A DNA stretch of 64,000 nucleotides from Streptomyces roseoviridis (GTDB taxonomy: Bacteria > Actinomycetota > Actinomycetes > Streptomycetales > Streptomycetaceae): contig NZ_BAAAWU010000001.1 in the NCBI RefSeq assembly GCF_039535235.1, positions 1,736,001 through 1,800,000 of the forward strand. Direction: 5' to 3'. Below, one piece after another: positions 51,380 through 61,048 of this stretch; position 1 is the first letter of the stretch; each line of letters starts with the position of its first letter. The notes below the pieces were generated by a model that saw only the letters and a program-made list of their open reading frames with translations, searched no databases and was not told where the DNA came from. Position numbers and translations under genes: made by a program.

Positions 51380-51927
51380 CGCCGCACCCCCCGGGTCATC
51401 TCCTGGGTGTCCCAGCGCAGTTCGAGGGCGGCCCGGTCCCGGTGCAGCCGCGCGTGCCGGGCGTAGGCCCAGGTCAGCAGGAAGGTGGTGGCGAACTGGC
51501 CGAGTCCGGCGAGCATGGCGACGTTGACCGCCCCGGCGACGGGGCGGGCCATGAGGCCGGGGGCTGCGGTCGCCGCGACGACGTACGCCAGGTACCAGAG
51601 GAGGAAGGCGAGGGCGGCCGGGAAGACGAAGCGGCGGTAGCGGCCGCGCACCTCCTGGAAGGCGGGGCTGCGCTGGACCTCCAGGTAGATGTCGGCGGCG
51701 CTGTCGGCGGCCTGCTGCCGGGGCACGGTCCCGGAGAGGTGCGGGGCCGCCGTGATGGTCCGGCCGGACACGGCGCCGTCGAGTTCGCCGCCGCCCTGCT
51801 CGTGGCCGACGGGCCCTTCGCCCTCGGTCCCGTCGCCGTCGTGCTCGCCCCAGCCGGCGGCCAGCTCGTCGTACCAGGGGTCGTCGATCCCCACCGCCGC
51901 GGGGTCGCGCCCTTCCTGCTTCTCCAC
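51376..51927 (-). CDS. DUF485 domain membrane protein
   Basis: A 183-residue protein. The hydrophilic N-terminus (to about residue 80) is acidic and Gly-rich (GEHDGDGTEGEGPVGHEQ). The C-terminal DUF485 module has 'FQEVRGRYRRFVFPAALAFLLWYLAYVVAATAAPGLM' and a second helix 'VNVAMLAGLGQFATTFLLTWAYARHA'. DUF485 proteins (YjcH in E. coli) accompany ActP and are thought to assist it. GTG 51927 has AAGGAG nine bases upstream; ATG 51972 is the alternative. It is coupled to the symporter by a GTGA overlap. Confidence 0.9.
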   Translation of the reverse strand: MEKQEGRDPAAVGIDDPWYDELAAGWGEHDGDGTEGEGPVGHEQGGGELDGAVSGRTITAAPHLSGTVPRQQAADSAADIYLEVQRSPAFQEVRGRYRRFVFPAALAFLLWYLAYVVAATAAPGLMARPVAGAVNVAMLAGLGQFATTFLLTWAYARHARLHRDRAALELRWDTQEMTRGVRR

Positions 51928-52049
51928 CGGTGAACTCTCCTTGTCAGCGAACCGTTTCGGCCGCGTGCCCAAGGATGGACAGAGCGGGAAGATCCCGGAC
52001 TCTTCTCCCGCCCCTCTTCACCCCATTAGGTGATGCGATCCCGGATGCG

Positions 52050-52091
52050 CCTGACCGGCCCGTCCGATAGGCATATCGGGGGCCGGTCAGG
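52050..52091 (-). terminator. Terminator downstream of parE
   Basis: CCTGACCGGCCC and its complement GGGCCGGTCAGG (12 bp) enclose a second perfect stem CCGATA/TATCGG with a GGCA loop. It lies 76 bp past the parE stop, before the symporter operon. Confidence 0.88.
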
Positions 52092-52166
52092 GTGGTGTGC
52101 GGTGCCGCGGTGCTCCGAGGGCGCACGGCGGCCGCGGGAGGCGTCGGGCGTGGGTCCCCGAGGCCG

Positions 52167-54284
52167 TCAGGCGTCGATGCGGGAGCGGTCGAGGGTCGCC
52201 GCGGAGCTGGTGATGAACTCCTTGCGGGGTGCCACGTCGTTGCCCATGAGCAGGTCGAAGACCTGCTCGGCCGCCTCCAGGTCGCCGATGTTGATCCGGC
52301 GCAGGGTGCGGTGGCGCGGGTCCATGGTGGTCTCCGCCAGCTGGTCCGCGTCCATCTCGCCGAGGCCCTTGTAGCGCTGGATGGAGTCCTTGTAGCGGAC
52401 GCCCTTGCGCTGGAACTCCAGCAGCGTCTGCCGGAGCTCGTTGTCCGAGTACGTGTAGACGTACTTGTCCTGGCCCTTCTTGGGCTGGACCAGCTCGATG
52501 CGGTGCAGCGGCGGCACGGCGGCGAAGACGCGGCCCTGCTCGACCATGGGCCTCATGTAGCGCTGGAACAGGGTCAGCAGCAGCGTACGGATGTGGGAGC
52601 CGTCGACATCGGCGTCGGTCATCATGATGACCTTCCCGTACCGGGCGGCGTCGATGTCGAAGGTGCGGCCCGAGCCCGCTCCTATGACCTGGATGATCGC
52701 TCCGCACTCGGCGTTCTTGAGCATGTCCGAGACGGAGGACTTCTGGACGTTGAGGATCTTGCCGCGGATCGGCAGGAGGGCCTGGAACTCGCTGTTGCGG
52801 GCGAGCTTGGCGGTGCCGAGCGCGGAGTCTCCCTCGACGATGAAGAGCTCGCTGCGCTCGACGTCGTCGCTGCGGCAGTCGGCGAGCTTGGCGGGCAGCG
52901 AGGAGGACTCCAGGGCGGTCTTCCTGCGCTGCGCCTCCTTGTGCTGGCGGGCCGCGATCCGGGTACGGGCGGCGGCGACGGCCTTCTCCAGGACGGCGCG
53001 GGCCTGGGCCTTGGCGTCGCGCTTGGTGGAGGTCAGGAAGGCCTTCAGCTCCTTGGCCACCACGTTGGCGACGATCCGGCGGGCCGCCGAGGTGCCCAGC
53101 ACCTCCTTGGTCTGGCCCTCGAACTGCGGCTCGGCGAGGCGGACGGTCACGACGGCCGTGAGGCCCTCGAGGGCGTCGTCCTTGACGATGTCGTCCTCGG
53201 CCACGCGCAGCATCTTGGTGGCGCGCAGCACCTCGTTGACCGTCTTGGTGATCGCCTGCTCGAAGCCGGAGACGTGGGTGCCGCCCTTGGGCGTGGCGAT
53301 GATGTTGACGAAGGAGCGGACCGTGGTGTCGTACCCGGTGCCCCAGCGCAGGGCGACGTCGACGCCGAGCTCGCGGGTGACCTCGGTGGGAGTCATGTGG
53401 CCGCGGTCGTCGAGGACCGGGACGGTCTCCTTGAAGGTGCCCTGCCCGGTGAGGCGGAGCACGTCGCAGACGGCCTTGTCCTGGGCGAGGAACTCGCAGA
53501 ACTCGCTGATGCCGCCGTCGAAGCGGAACATCTCCTCGCTCTTGCCCACGCCGTCCAGGTCGCGCTCGTCGCGGACGACGATGGTGAGGCCGGGGACGAG
53601 GAAGGCGGTCTGGCGGGCGCGCTGGTGCAGCGTCTCCAGGGAGAGCTTGGCGTCCTTGAGGAAGATCTGGCGGTCCGCCCAGTACCGCACGCGGGTGCCG
53701 GTGCGCGTCTTGGGGACGCGCTTGGTCTTGCGGAGGCCGCCGGCCGGGTCGAAGGGGCTGTCGGGGCCCTGCTCGGTGAAGATGCCGGGGACACCGCGGC
53801 GGAAGCTGATGCCGTGGGTGGAGCCGTTGCGGTCGACCTCGACGTCGAGCCGGGCGGAGAGCGCGTTCACCACGGAGGCGCCGACGCCGTGCAGGCCGCC
53901 GGAGGCCGCGTACGAGCCGCCGCCGAACTTTCCGCCGGCGTGGAGCTTGGTCATGACGACCTCGACGCCCGACAGGCCGGTCTTGGGCTCGACGTCGACG
54001 GGGATGCCCCGGCCGTTGTCGCGGACCTCGACGGAGCCGTCGTCGTGGAGGATGACGTCGATGTGGTCGCAGTAGCCGCCGAGGGCCTCGTCGACGGAGT
54101 TGTCGATGATCTCCCAGAGGCAGTGCATCAGGCCACGGCTGTCGGTGGACCCGATGTACATGCCGGGGCGCTTGCGGACGGCTTCGAGCCCTTCGAGGAC
54201 GAGCAGGTGCCGCGCGGTGTAGTTGGAACCGTCACGGTCTGCGGTCAGCAGCGCACTGGACGGCACGGACGTCTCGGCGGTCAC
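52167..54284 (-). CDS. parE: DNA topoisomerase IV / gyrase-like subunit B (ParE)
   Basis: A 705-residue GHKL ATPase subunit. 'EGLEAVRKRPGMYIGSTDSRGLMHCLWEIIDNSVDEALGGYCDHIDV' supplies the ATP site, and 'LHAGGKFGGGSYAASGGLHGVGASVVNALS' is the ATP lid. TOPRIM acidic sites are in 'LFIVEGDSALGTAKLARNSEFQALLPIRGKILNVQ' (EGDSA) and 'MTDADVDGSHIRTLLLTLFQRYM' (DxD). It pairs with ParC at 41.5 kb for chromosome decatenation. GTG 54284 has GAGGAGC about eight bases upstream. The divergent gene upstream is DUF7455. Confidence 0.94.
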   Translation of the reverse strand: MTAETSVPSSALLTADRDGSNYTARHLLVLEGLEAVRKRPGMYIGSTDSRGLMHCLWEIIDNSVDEALGGYCDHIDVILHDDGSVEVRDNGRGIPVDVEPKTGLSGVEVVMTKLHAGGKFGGGSYAASGGLHGVGASVVNALSARLDVEVDRNGSTHGISFRRGVPGIFTEQGPDSPFDPAGGLRKTKRVPKTRTGTRVRYWADRQIFLKDAKLSLETLHQRARQTAFLVPGLTIVVRDERDLDGVGKSEEMFRFDGGISEFCEFLAQDKAVCDVLRLTGQGTFKETVPVLDDRGHMTPTEVTRELGVDVALRWGTGYDTTVRSFVNIIATPKGGTHVSGFEQAITKTVNEVLRATKMLRVAEDDIVKDDALEGLTAVVTVRLAEPQFEGQTKEVLGTSAARRIVANVVAKELKAFLTSTKRDAKAQARAVLEKAVAAARTRIAARQHKEAQRRKTALESSSLPAKLADCRSDDVERSELFIVEGDSALGTAKLARNSEFQALLPIRGKILNVQKSSVSDMLKNAECGAIIQVIGAGSGRTFDIDAARYGKVIMMTDADVDGSHIRTLLLTLFQRYMRPMVEQGRVFAAVPPLHRIELVQPKKGQDKYVYTYSDNELRQTLLEFQRKGVRYKDSIQRYKGLGEMDADQLAETTMDPRHRTLRRINIGDLEAAEQVFDLLMGNDVAPRKEFITSSAATLDRSRIDA

Positions 54285-54716
54285 GCGGTTCGCTCCTCGC
54301 TGAATTTGAAATCTTGCCCGGTGGGGTAAAGCCCGGCGTCGGTCACCGGTCAGAGGGTACCGATGCCTGGTAGAGGCGCTGTCACGCCACCCTCCTGATT
54401 CCTCATGCTAGTCCAGTGTCGTATGAGTGTTCGATCCCTCGATAGGGTGACGTGAACATCACGTTCCCTTCGAGGCATGAACCATTTAGGGTTCGGGCAC
54501 GTCCTGATGAACAACCGGCAACCCGCCGGAGGGACTCAACCACACACAGCAATGCGAAACCCGTAGAGCGAAGCAATACGGCTCATTCGCCGCCAACCGG
54601 CAGCAGACAGCCACCTTGGGAAAAAGTTTCGAGGAAAAGCCACGAGCGGGAACGTTTTCGGCCTGGTTGGATGTTGACCCTGGTACGACAGCTCGTCGAG
54701 CTAGAGAAGAGGCGAC
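54285..54716. promoter_or_regulatory. Divergent parE / DUF7455 intergenic region with palindrome
   Basis: These 432 bp hold no gene. A near-perfect operator-like palindrome, ACGTGA-ACA-TCACGT, is at 54450-54464, with weaker symmetry beyond (AGGG / CCCT). GGGAAC (54648-54653), 19 bp and GTTG (54673-54676) resemble an ECF-type promoter for the DUF7455 gene, 40 bp before its GTG. The stretch 54500-54660 is markedly more A-rich than the rest of the window. Confidence 0.4.
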
Positions 54717-54947
54717 GTGACTACTGTTCTGACCCCCGCGAGCCCCCTGACGGCCGCTGACCGCTGCGACCGCTGCGGCGCCCAGGCGTACCTGCGTGTC
54801 GTCCTGACCAGCGGTGGTGACTTGCTCTTCTGCGCCCACCACGGGCGCAAGTTCGAGCCGGAACTCAAGAAGATCGCCGCAGAGATACAGGATGAGACGG
54901 ACCGGCTCACCGACGTGCCGGCCCGAACCATGGGAGACGAGCACTGA
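54717..54947 (+). CDS. DUF7455 family small zinc-ribbon-like protein
   Basis: A 76-residue protein that I recognise as the small actinobacterial DUF7455 family. It has one CxxC pair in 'ADRCDRCGAQAYLRVVL' and a second half-site 'LLFCAHHGRKFEPELKKIAAEI' (Cys-His-His), making a likely single zinc site, followed by an amphipathic helix. Function is unknown. GTG 54717 has a purine-rich GAAGAGG just upstream. It is convergent with the protease gene across a terminator. Confidence 0.85.
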   Translation: MTTVLTPASPLTAADRCDRCGAQAYLRVVLTSGGDLLFCAHHGRKFEPELKKIAAEIQDETDRLTDVPARTMGDEH

Positions 54948-54995
54948 CGCCTCGCGTCCACGACGAGCCAGGGGCCGGCTCCTGACGACCGGCCG

Positions 54996-55032
54996 ACGGG
55001 CGGCCACTCCCCGCGAGGGGGTGGCCGCCCGT
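54996..55032. terminator. Bidirectional terminator after DUF7455 and the protease
   Basis: ACGGGCGGCCAC and its complement (12 bp), extended by CCCC/GGGG around GCGA, between converging genes. Confidence 0.9.
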
Positions 55033-55073
55033 TCTCATACGGTGACGAGGGCCGGCCCGGGAGTGACCGGCTT

Positions 55074-55892
55074 TCAGGAACGGCGTGGCAGCAGCTCGGA
55101 GACCCGGGTGTAGACCCCGGGGTTCTCCGCCTGCCCGCAGCCGCTCCCCCAGGACACCAGGCCGATGAGCTTGCCCTGGGCCACCAGAGGCCCTCCGCTG
55201 TCGCCCTGGCAGGCGTCCTTGCCGCCGTCGGGGTCGCCCGCGCACAGCATGGTGTCGCCGCGGTAGGCGGCGCCGAGGCCGCTCGGGTACGCCCGCTCAC
55301 AGGCCGCGTCGGGCAGCACCTGCACCGGCGCCGAGCGCAGCGACATCGCGTACGTCCCGCGGCCGCTCGTGTCGCCCCAGCCGTACACCTTCGCCGGTGT
55401 CCCGGGGGTGGTGGCGGCGTCGCCTGGCGCGGCCACCGGGATCACGGAGGAGGCCGGCAGCGGCTTCTCCAGCGTGAGCACCGCCAGGTCCCGCGAGTTG
55501 GTCGCGGGGTCGTAACGGGGATCGACCCAGGTGTCGGCGATCCGGACCTCCTGGCCGCCCTGCCCGCGCAGCGAGGTGCGTCCGGCGATCACCCTGAGGT
55601 CGGGGAGCTGCCACGGCTCTCCGCCGAGGACGTCGCGGCCCAGGCAGTGGGCGGCGGTGAGGACCTTCGTGGGGGCCACGAGGGCCCCGCCGCAGAACTG
55701 ACCGGCCCGCGTACCCCCGAACCGGTCACGGCTGGACAGCGCCACCACCCAGGGCGCCTCGGAGATCCGGGTCGGCTGTCCGCCGACGACGACGCTGTCG
55801 GCGGACGCGGGAGCCGCGGCGGTGAGCGGTGCCGCCGCCGCGGCGATCAGGCCCAGGGAACCGGTCAATGCTCGGGCGATGGGACGACGCAT
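55074..55892 (-). CDS. Secreted trypsin-like serine protease (S1A)
   Basis: A 272-residue exported protease. A signal peptide (about 1-32: 'GSLGLIAAAAAPLTAAAPASA') precedes the mature start near 'VVVGGQPTRISEAPWVVAL'. The catalytic triad is His82 (TAAHC), Asp135 (SRDLAVL) and Ser232 (GDSGGP). Asp226 at the base of the S1 pocket predicts cleavage after Lys/Arg. Disulfide cysteines are conserved. There is no clear propeptide beyond a few residues. It is monocistronic, flanked by terminators on both sides. Confidence 0.94.
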   Translation of the reverse strand: MRRPIARALTGSLGLIAAAAAPLTAAAPASADSVVVGGQPTRISEAPWVVALSSRDRFGGTRAGQFCGGALVAPTKVLTAAHCLGRDVLGGEPWQLPDLRVIAGRTSLRGQGGQEVRIADTWVDPRYDPATNSRDLAVLTLEKPLPASSVIPVAAPGDAATTPGTPAKVYGWGDTSGRGTYAMSLRSAPVQVLPDAACERAYPSGLGAAYRGDTMLCAGDPDGGKDACQGDSGGPLVAQGKLIGLVSWGSGCGQAENPGVYTRVSELLPRRS

Positions 55893-55969
55893 GAAGCCTC
55901 CTGACTCTCCGGTGATGTCGGTTCACCCAGCGTCGTCCAGACGGACGTTCCCTGCACCCGCGCACGCGC

Positions 55970-56008
55970 CGAAGGGCCCGGCTCCCCCACGGGGAACCGG
56001 GCCCTTCG
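55970..56008 (-). terminator. hrdB terminator
   Basis: CGAAGGGCCCGG and complement (12 bp) plus an inner CCCC/GGGG, 27 bp past the hrdB stop. Confidence 0.88.
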
Positions 56009-56034
56009 TTCGTCGTACGCGTCCCTCGGCCGGA

Positions 56035-57585
<1,551 letters not shown>

Positions 57586-58005
57586 GAACAACCTCTCGGA
57601 ACGATGGAAACGGCTTCCGGCCCCGCCCGGGATCGGGCCGGAGCCGACGACCGTCGGCCGGGAATGTGCCGACGGCGCGGGCTGGACCGGGGAACTGCAC
57701 AGCGCCACGAGCGGCTGCTGTATTCCTTCCTCGGCTGTCACCTCTTAGGTCATCGCGCGGCTTCGAGGAGTGTTACGCCCAATCCGCGTGGCCCGAGTCA
57801 CACCTCATTTGCGACGATCCGCCATCAAACATACGGAACGCGACACGATCACGGCGTCTCGCGGCGTCCCGGCCCCGCTTCCGCGCGCCCCGGCGCGTGC
57901 CGCCAGACCCTGGCGCCCCCGGGGACGGGTTCCGCCCCCGGGCTCCGCTCGGATCCGGCGGCACGCGGTGCGGGCCTCACGGTGCTCCTGCCCACGGCCG
58001 GCGGA
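57586..58005 (-). promoter_or_regulatory. hrdB promoter and long leader region
   Basis: This 420-bp gap between whiH (ends 58006) and the hrdB start contains no gene that I support. An open frame continues 52 codons upstream of GTG 57585, but its sequence is not sigma-like. The A/T-richer part at 57735-57845 is where promoters are likeliest; TTGATG (minus strand, 57826 downward) with AGGTGT 17 bp away is one weak match. hrdB is known to have an additional SigR-dependent promoter in S. coelicolor, which I could not locate here. Confidence 0.35.
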
Positions 58006-58890
58006 TCAATGCTCGCGGGGTGCCGGCACGACACGCTCCACCTCGGGGTGGACGGTCAGCAGCTGGCGCATGGCCGTCTCGGCGCCCAGTGCGTCCCCGG
58101 CGGCGAGGGCGTCGACGATCCGGGCGTGGTGGGCGAGGCAGCTCTCGCCGGGGCGGTCACAGGCGGTGGCGGGCGCCCCGGAGACCTGGAGGGCGGCGCC
58201 GACGATGCCGGAGAGGTGCTCCAGCATGCGGTTGCCGGCGAGCTGGATGAGCAGGGCGTGGAACTCGGTGTCGGCGCGGGAGAAGGTGATGCCGTCGCCC
58301 TGCGCGTACGCGTGGCCCATGATCTCGACCATGTCGGAGAGGCGCTGCTGGACGTCCTCGCGGCCGTGGCCCGCGGCCAGTCGCGCGGCGAGGGGTTCGA
58401 TGGTCCAGCGGAGTTCGCTGAGCTCGCGGCGCTGGTCGTCGCGCTGTGGCCCGAAGGCGCGCCATTCGATGATGTCGGGGTCGAGCAGGTTCCAGTCGCT
58501 GACGGGACGGACTCGGGTGCCGACGTTGGGGCGGGCACTGACCAGGCCCTTGGCCTCGAGCACGCGCAGCGACTCGCGGACGACGGTGCGGGAGACCTCG
58601 AAGCGCTGGCCGATCTCCTCGGGAACGAGGGGCCGGTCGGCGCCGAGGTCACCGGAGACGATCATCTGGCCGAGCTGCTGGACGAGCTGTCCGTGCAGTC
58701 CGCGGCCGCGGCTGCCGGCGGTCCTGCGGCCGACCCGGCCGAGGTCTTCCGTGGCCTCCCAGGCGGGCGGGCCCACGCGGTCGGCCCCTGGCGTCTCCGC
58801 GTAGGGGTAGCGGTCGAGGTCGCCCGGCGCGCCGAGGCCGGACTCGACGGGGCGGGCGGGGGTCATCATCGTGTGCGCAAGGGTACTCAC
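58006..58890 (-). CDS. whiH: WhiH sporulation transcription factor (GntR/FCD family)
   Basis: A 294-residue regulator whose sequence I recognise as WhiH. The N-terminal extension 'VSTLAHTMMTPARPVESGLG' is followed by a GntR helix-turn-helix at about 65-135 ('LHGQLVQQLGQMIVSGDLGADRPLVPEEIGQRFEVSRTVVRESLRVLEAKGLVSARP'), and an FCD domain with 'WTIEPLAARLAAGHG', 'DTEFHALLIQLAGNRMLEHL' and 'HARIVDALAAGDALGAETAMRQLL'. WhiH is needed for sporulation septation in aerial hyphae. GTG 58890 has AAAGGA five bases upstream. A WhiG-type promoter lies at 58954-58978, matching known WhiG control. Confidence 0.95.
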   Translation of the reverse strand: MSTLAHTMMTPARPVESGLGAPGDLDRYPYAETPGADRVGPPAWEATEDLGRVGRRTAGSRGRGLHGQLVQQLGQMIVSGDLGADRPLVPEEIGQRFEVSRTVVRESLRVLEAKGLVSARPNVGTRVRPVSDWNLLDPDIIEWRAFGPQRDDQRRELSELRWTIEPLAARLAAGHGREDVQQRLSDMVEIMGHAYAQGDGITFSRADTEFHALLIQLAGNRMLEHLSGIVGAALQVSGAPATACDRPGESCLAHHARIVDALAAGDALGAETAMRQLLTVHPEVERVVPAPREH

Positions 58891-58953
58891 GCATCCTTTG
58901 TCGGCGTGGCTCTCACCCCCCTTGAGGTCTTTGGTGAAAAGCACACGAAAGGG

Positions 58954-58978
58954 TGATCGGCACTCGCTACACAATTGA
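58954..58978 (-). promoter_or_regulatory. WhiG-type sigma promoter upstream of whiH
   Basis: On the minus strand TCAA, 13 bp, then GCCGATCA; the motility/WhiG sigma consensus is TAAA-N15-GCCGATAA. The -10 octamer matches at seven of eight positions; the -35 is weaker and its spacing short. It lies about 65 bp before the whiH GTG. Confidence 0.75.
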
Positions 58979-59050
58979 CGATTAATCGGACATAGCGCAC
59001 ATCCTTCAAGGGAGTTGCCGCCCATGCGGAAACTTCCGGTCGGAAGGCGA

Positions 59051-60928
59051 TCACCAACGCGCTCTGCTGTGACGGCCGGTGAACACATAGGCACAGAGCA
59101 GGACCGTCAACGTCAGGGTCAGAGCCACTCCCACGGGCTGCCCGAGCACGCGCAGCGCACCCATCAGCCACCGGTCGGCGGCCGACGACCATTCAAAGCC
59201 GACGAACTCGCGCAACCGCGCGGGCAGTCCGGCGACCGACCGCCGGGGCGCGCCGGCGAGCAGGCGCTGGAGCGGCGGGGCGAAGACCACCGGTACGGCC
59301 AGCACCGCCGCGACGCCCGCGGCCGCGGCCCGGAAGACGCCCGCACCGAGCACTCCGGCCCAGGCGCAGCCGATCACCAGACCGCACCAATTCGCACAGA
59401 GGGCAGGCCAGTTGCGAGGTACGGGGATCAACTCGCCGCCGTAGACGAGGCGCAGCGCCTCCAGGTCTGCCACGACCACGAGCACCGCGAGGGCCGCTCC
59501 GACGGCGGCCGCGACGGCGAGCTTGGCGAGGAGGAGGCCCAGCCGGCGTGGTACGGCGCCGCGCCCGGTGGTGAGAGCCGGGTAGCGGTACTCCTCGCCG
59601 AACGAGAAGGCGCCGAGCAGCCCCGCCCCCAGCGCGGCGGGCGGCAGCGGGGAGATGCCCGGCCATCCCGCCAGGACGGCCGGCACCGGGGTGCGCCCGC
59701 CGCGCGCGAGCAGCACGGCCAGGGCGACGGACACCAGCACCACCCCGGCGACGACGAGCGGCGTGGAGGGGACGCCGAGCAGGCGGCGGATCTCGTACCG
59801 CAGCGGACGCAGCGGGGAACGGTACGGGGCGCGGTGCGCCCGGCGCCCGGCCGGCGGAGCGGGCACGGCCGCCGGGGCGGGGGCGGTCGCCGGGGTGAGG
59901 GCGGTCGCGGGGGTGAGGGCGGTCGCGGGGGTGCCGTGGGCTGCGGTCTCGGCGGCGGGGGCCGCTGTCGAGGAGGGCGGGGCGGCAGGGGGTACGGCGG
60001 TGGGGGGCGGGCCCGCGGGGGGCTGGGGCGTGGCACGCCGGATGTCGGAGGACGGGCGGGTGTCACCGGTCTCGTCGGCGAGGCGGTGGAGGAGCACGCC
60101 GTTGCGGAAGGCGGTCTCGCCGACGGTGGCGCAGTCGCTGCCGTAGACGGAGAGGCGGTTGCCTCCCTCCGTGACCACCACGACCGGACGGCGGGCGGCG
60201 CGGGACTCCTGGGTGAGGACGGCGGCGAGCCGGGCGGCGTGCGGGGTGCGGACCGCGACCCGGGGACGCAGCCGGGTGCGGGCGAACTCGGTGACATCCT
60301 GGTCGGCGGCGAGCCGGCCGCCGTCGAGGGTGACGACCCGGTCGGCGTTGCGGGCGGCGTCCTTGGGGTCGCTCGTCGTGAAGAGGACGGTGCCGCCCTC
60401 GTCGGCGTGGGTGCGCAGCAGTTCGTGGAGCCAGGCGCTCTCGCGTACGGAGAGTCCGGCGGCGGGCTCGTCGAGGAGCAGGGTGTGCGGGTCGCCCAAC
60501 AGGGCTGCGGCGAGGCCCAGTCGACGGTCCATGCCGAGCGACAGGGTGCCGATGCGCTGGTCGTGCACGCCGGTCAGCCCGACGACCCGCAGCATCTCGT
60601 CGGCGCGGGTTCCGGGGACTCCGGCGGCGGCGCACAGCATGCGCAGTTGACTGCGCAGCGTGCGGGAGGGGTGGCCGGGGACGTCACCGAGCAGGACGCC
60701 GACCTCCCGGGCGGGGTTGGCGACGCGGTGCAGCGGGCGGCCCCGGAAGTAGGTGACACCACGGCCCGGTTCGAGCTGCAGCATGAGCCGCAGCGCGGTG
60801 GTCTTGCCGGCGCCGGCCGGGCCGAGCAAGGCGGTGACGGCGCCCGGCCGCGCCTCGAAGGTGAGGTCGTCCACGGCGGGAGGAAGGTCCCGGCGGGGGG
60901 TGCTGGTGAGTCCGATGGCCTGGAGCAT
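59051..60928 (-). CDS. ABC transporter: ATPase-permease fusion with degenerate signature
   Basis: A 625-residue protein. The ABC ATPase (about 1-215) has Walker A 'GPAGAGKTTALRLML' and Walker B 'TLLLDEPAAGLS', but its signature is 'LSLGMDRRLGLAAAL' instead of LSGGQ. A ~90-residue Pro/Ala-rich linker with ALTPAT repeats follows (about 300-380). Then come about six hydrophobic helices of an ABC-2-like membrane half ('TPLVVAGVVLVSVALAVLLARGG', 'ALGAGLLGAFSFGEEYRYPALTTGRG', 'VIGCAWAGVLGAGVFRAAAAG'). It is presumably an exporter; the substrate is unknown. It lies 160 bp upstream of whiH on the same strand. Confidence 0.85.
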   Translation of the reverse strand: MLQAIGLTSTPRRDLPPAVDDLTFEARPGAVTALLGPAGAGKTTALRLMLQLEPGRGVTYFRGRPLHRVANPAREVGVLLGDVPGHPSRTLRSQLRMLCAAAGVPGTRADEMLRVVGLTGVHDQRIGTLSLGMDRRLGLAAALLGDPHTLLLDEPAAGLSVRESAWLHELLRTHADEGGTVLFTTSDPKDAARNADRVVTLDGGRLAADQDVTEFARTRLRPRVAVRTPHAARLAAVLTQESRAARRPVVVVTEGGNRLSVYGSDCATVGETAFRNGVLLHRLADETGDTRPSSDIRRATPQPPAGPPPTAVPPAAPPSSTAAPAAETAAHGTPATALTPATALTPATAPAPAAVPAPPAGRRAHRAPYRSPLRPLRYEIRRLLGVPSTPLVVAGVVLVSVALAVLLARGGRTPVPAVLAGWPGISPLPPAALGAGLLGAFSFGEEYRYPALTTGRGAVPRRLGLLLAKLAVAAAVGAALAVLVVVADLEALRLVYGGELIPVPRNWPALCANWCGLVIGCAWAGVLGAGVFRAAAAGVAAVLAVPVVFAPPLQRLLAGAPRRSVAGLPARLREFVGFEWSSAADRWLMGALRVLGQPVGVALTLTLTVLLCAYVFTGRHSRARW

Positions 60929-61048
60929 CGCTTCTCTCGCGGGTAGGTGAGACCGCTCCGCGGCAGGGCGGCTTTCCCAGCAAGATAACGTCCCATTTAG
61001 GACTTTTGGCGCAGGATTGACGGCTCGGGGCGGGCGGGCGACCGCCCG

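Noticed and set aside
52050..52091. The nested palindrome downstream of parE as an operator for the symporter operon
   Set aside because: It folds as one long GC-rich hairpin 76 bp after the parE stop, which is better explained as a terminator.
57586..57741. An upstream ATG/GTG extension of HrdB by 52 residues
   Set aside because: The extra peptide is unlike any sigma factor region 1.1, and known HrdB proteins begin at the [11 protein letters not shown] segment.
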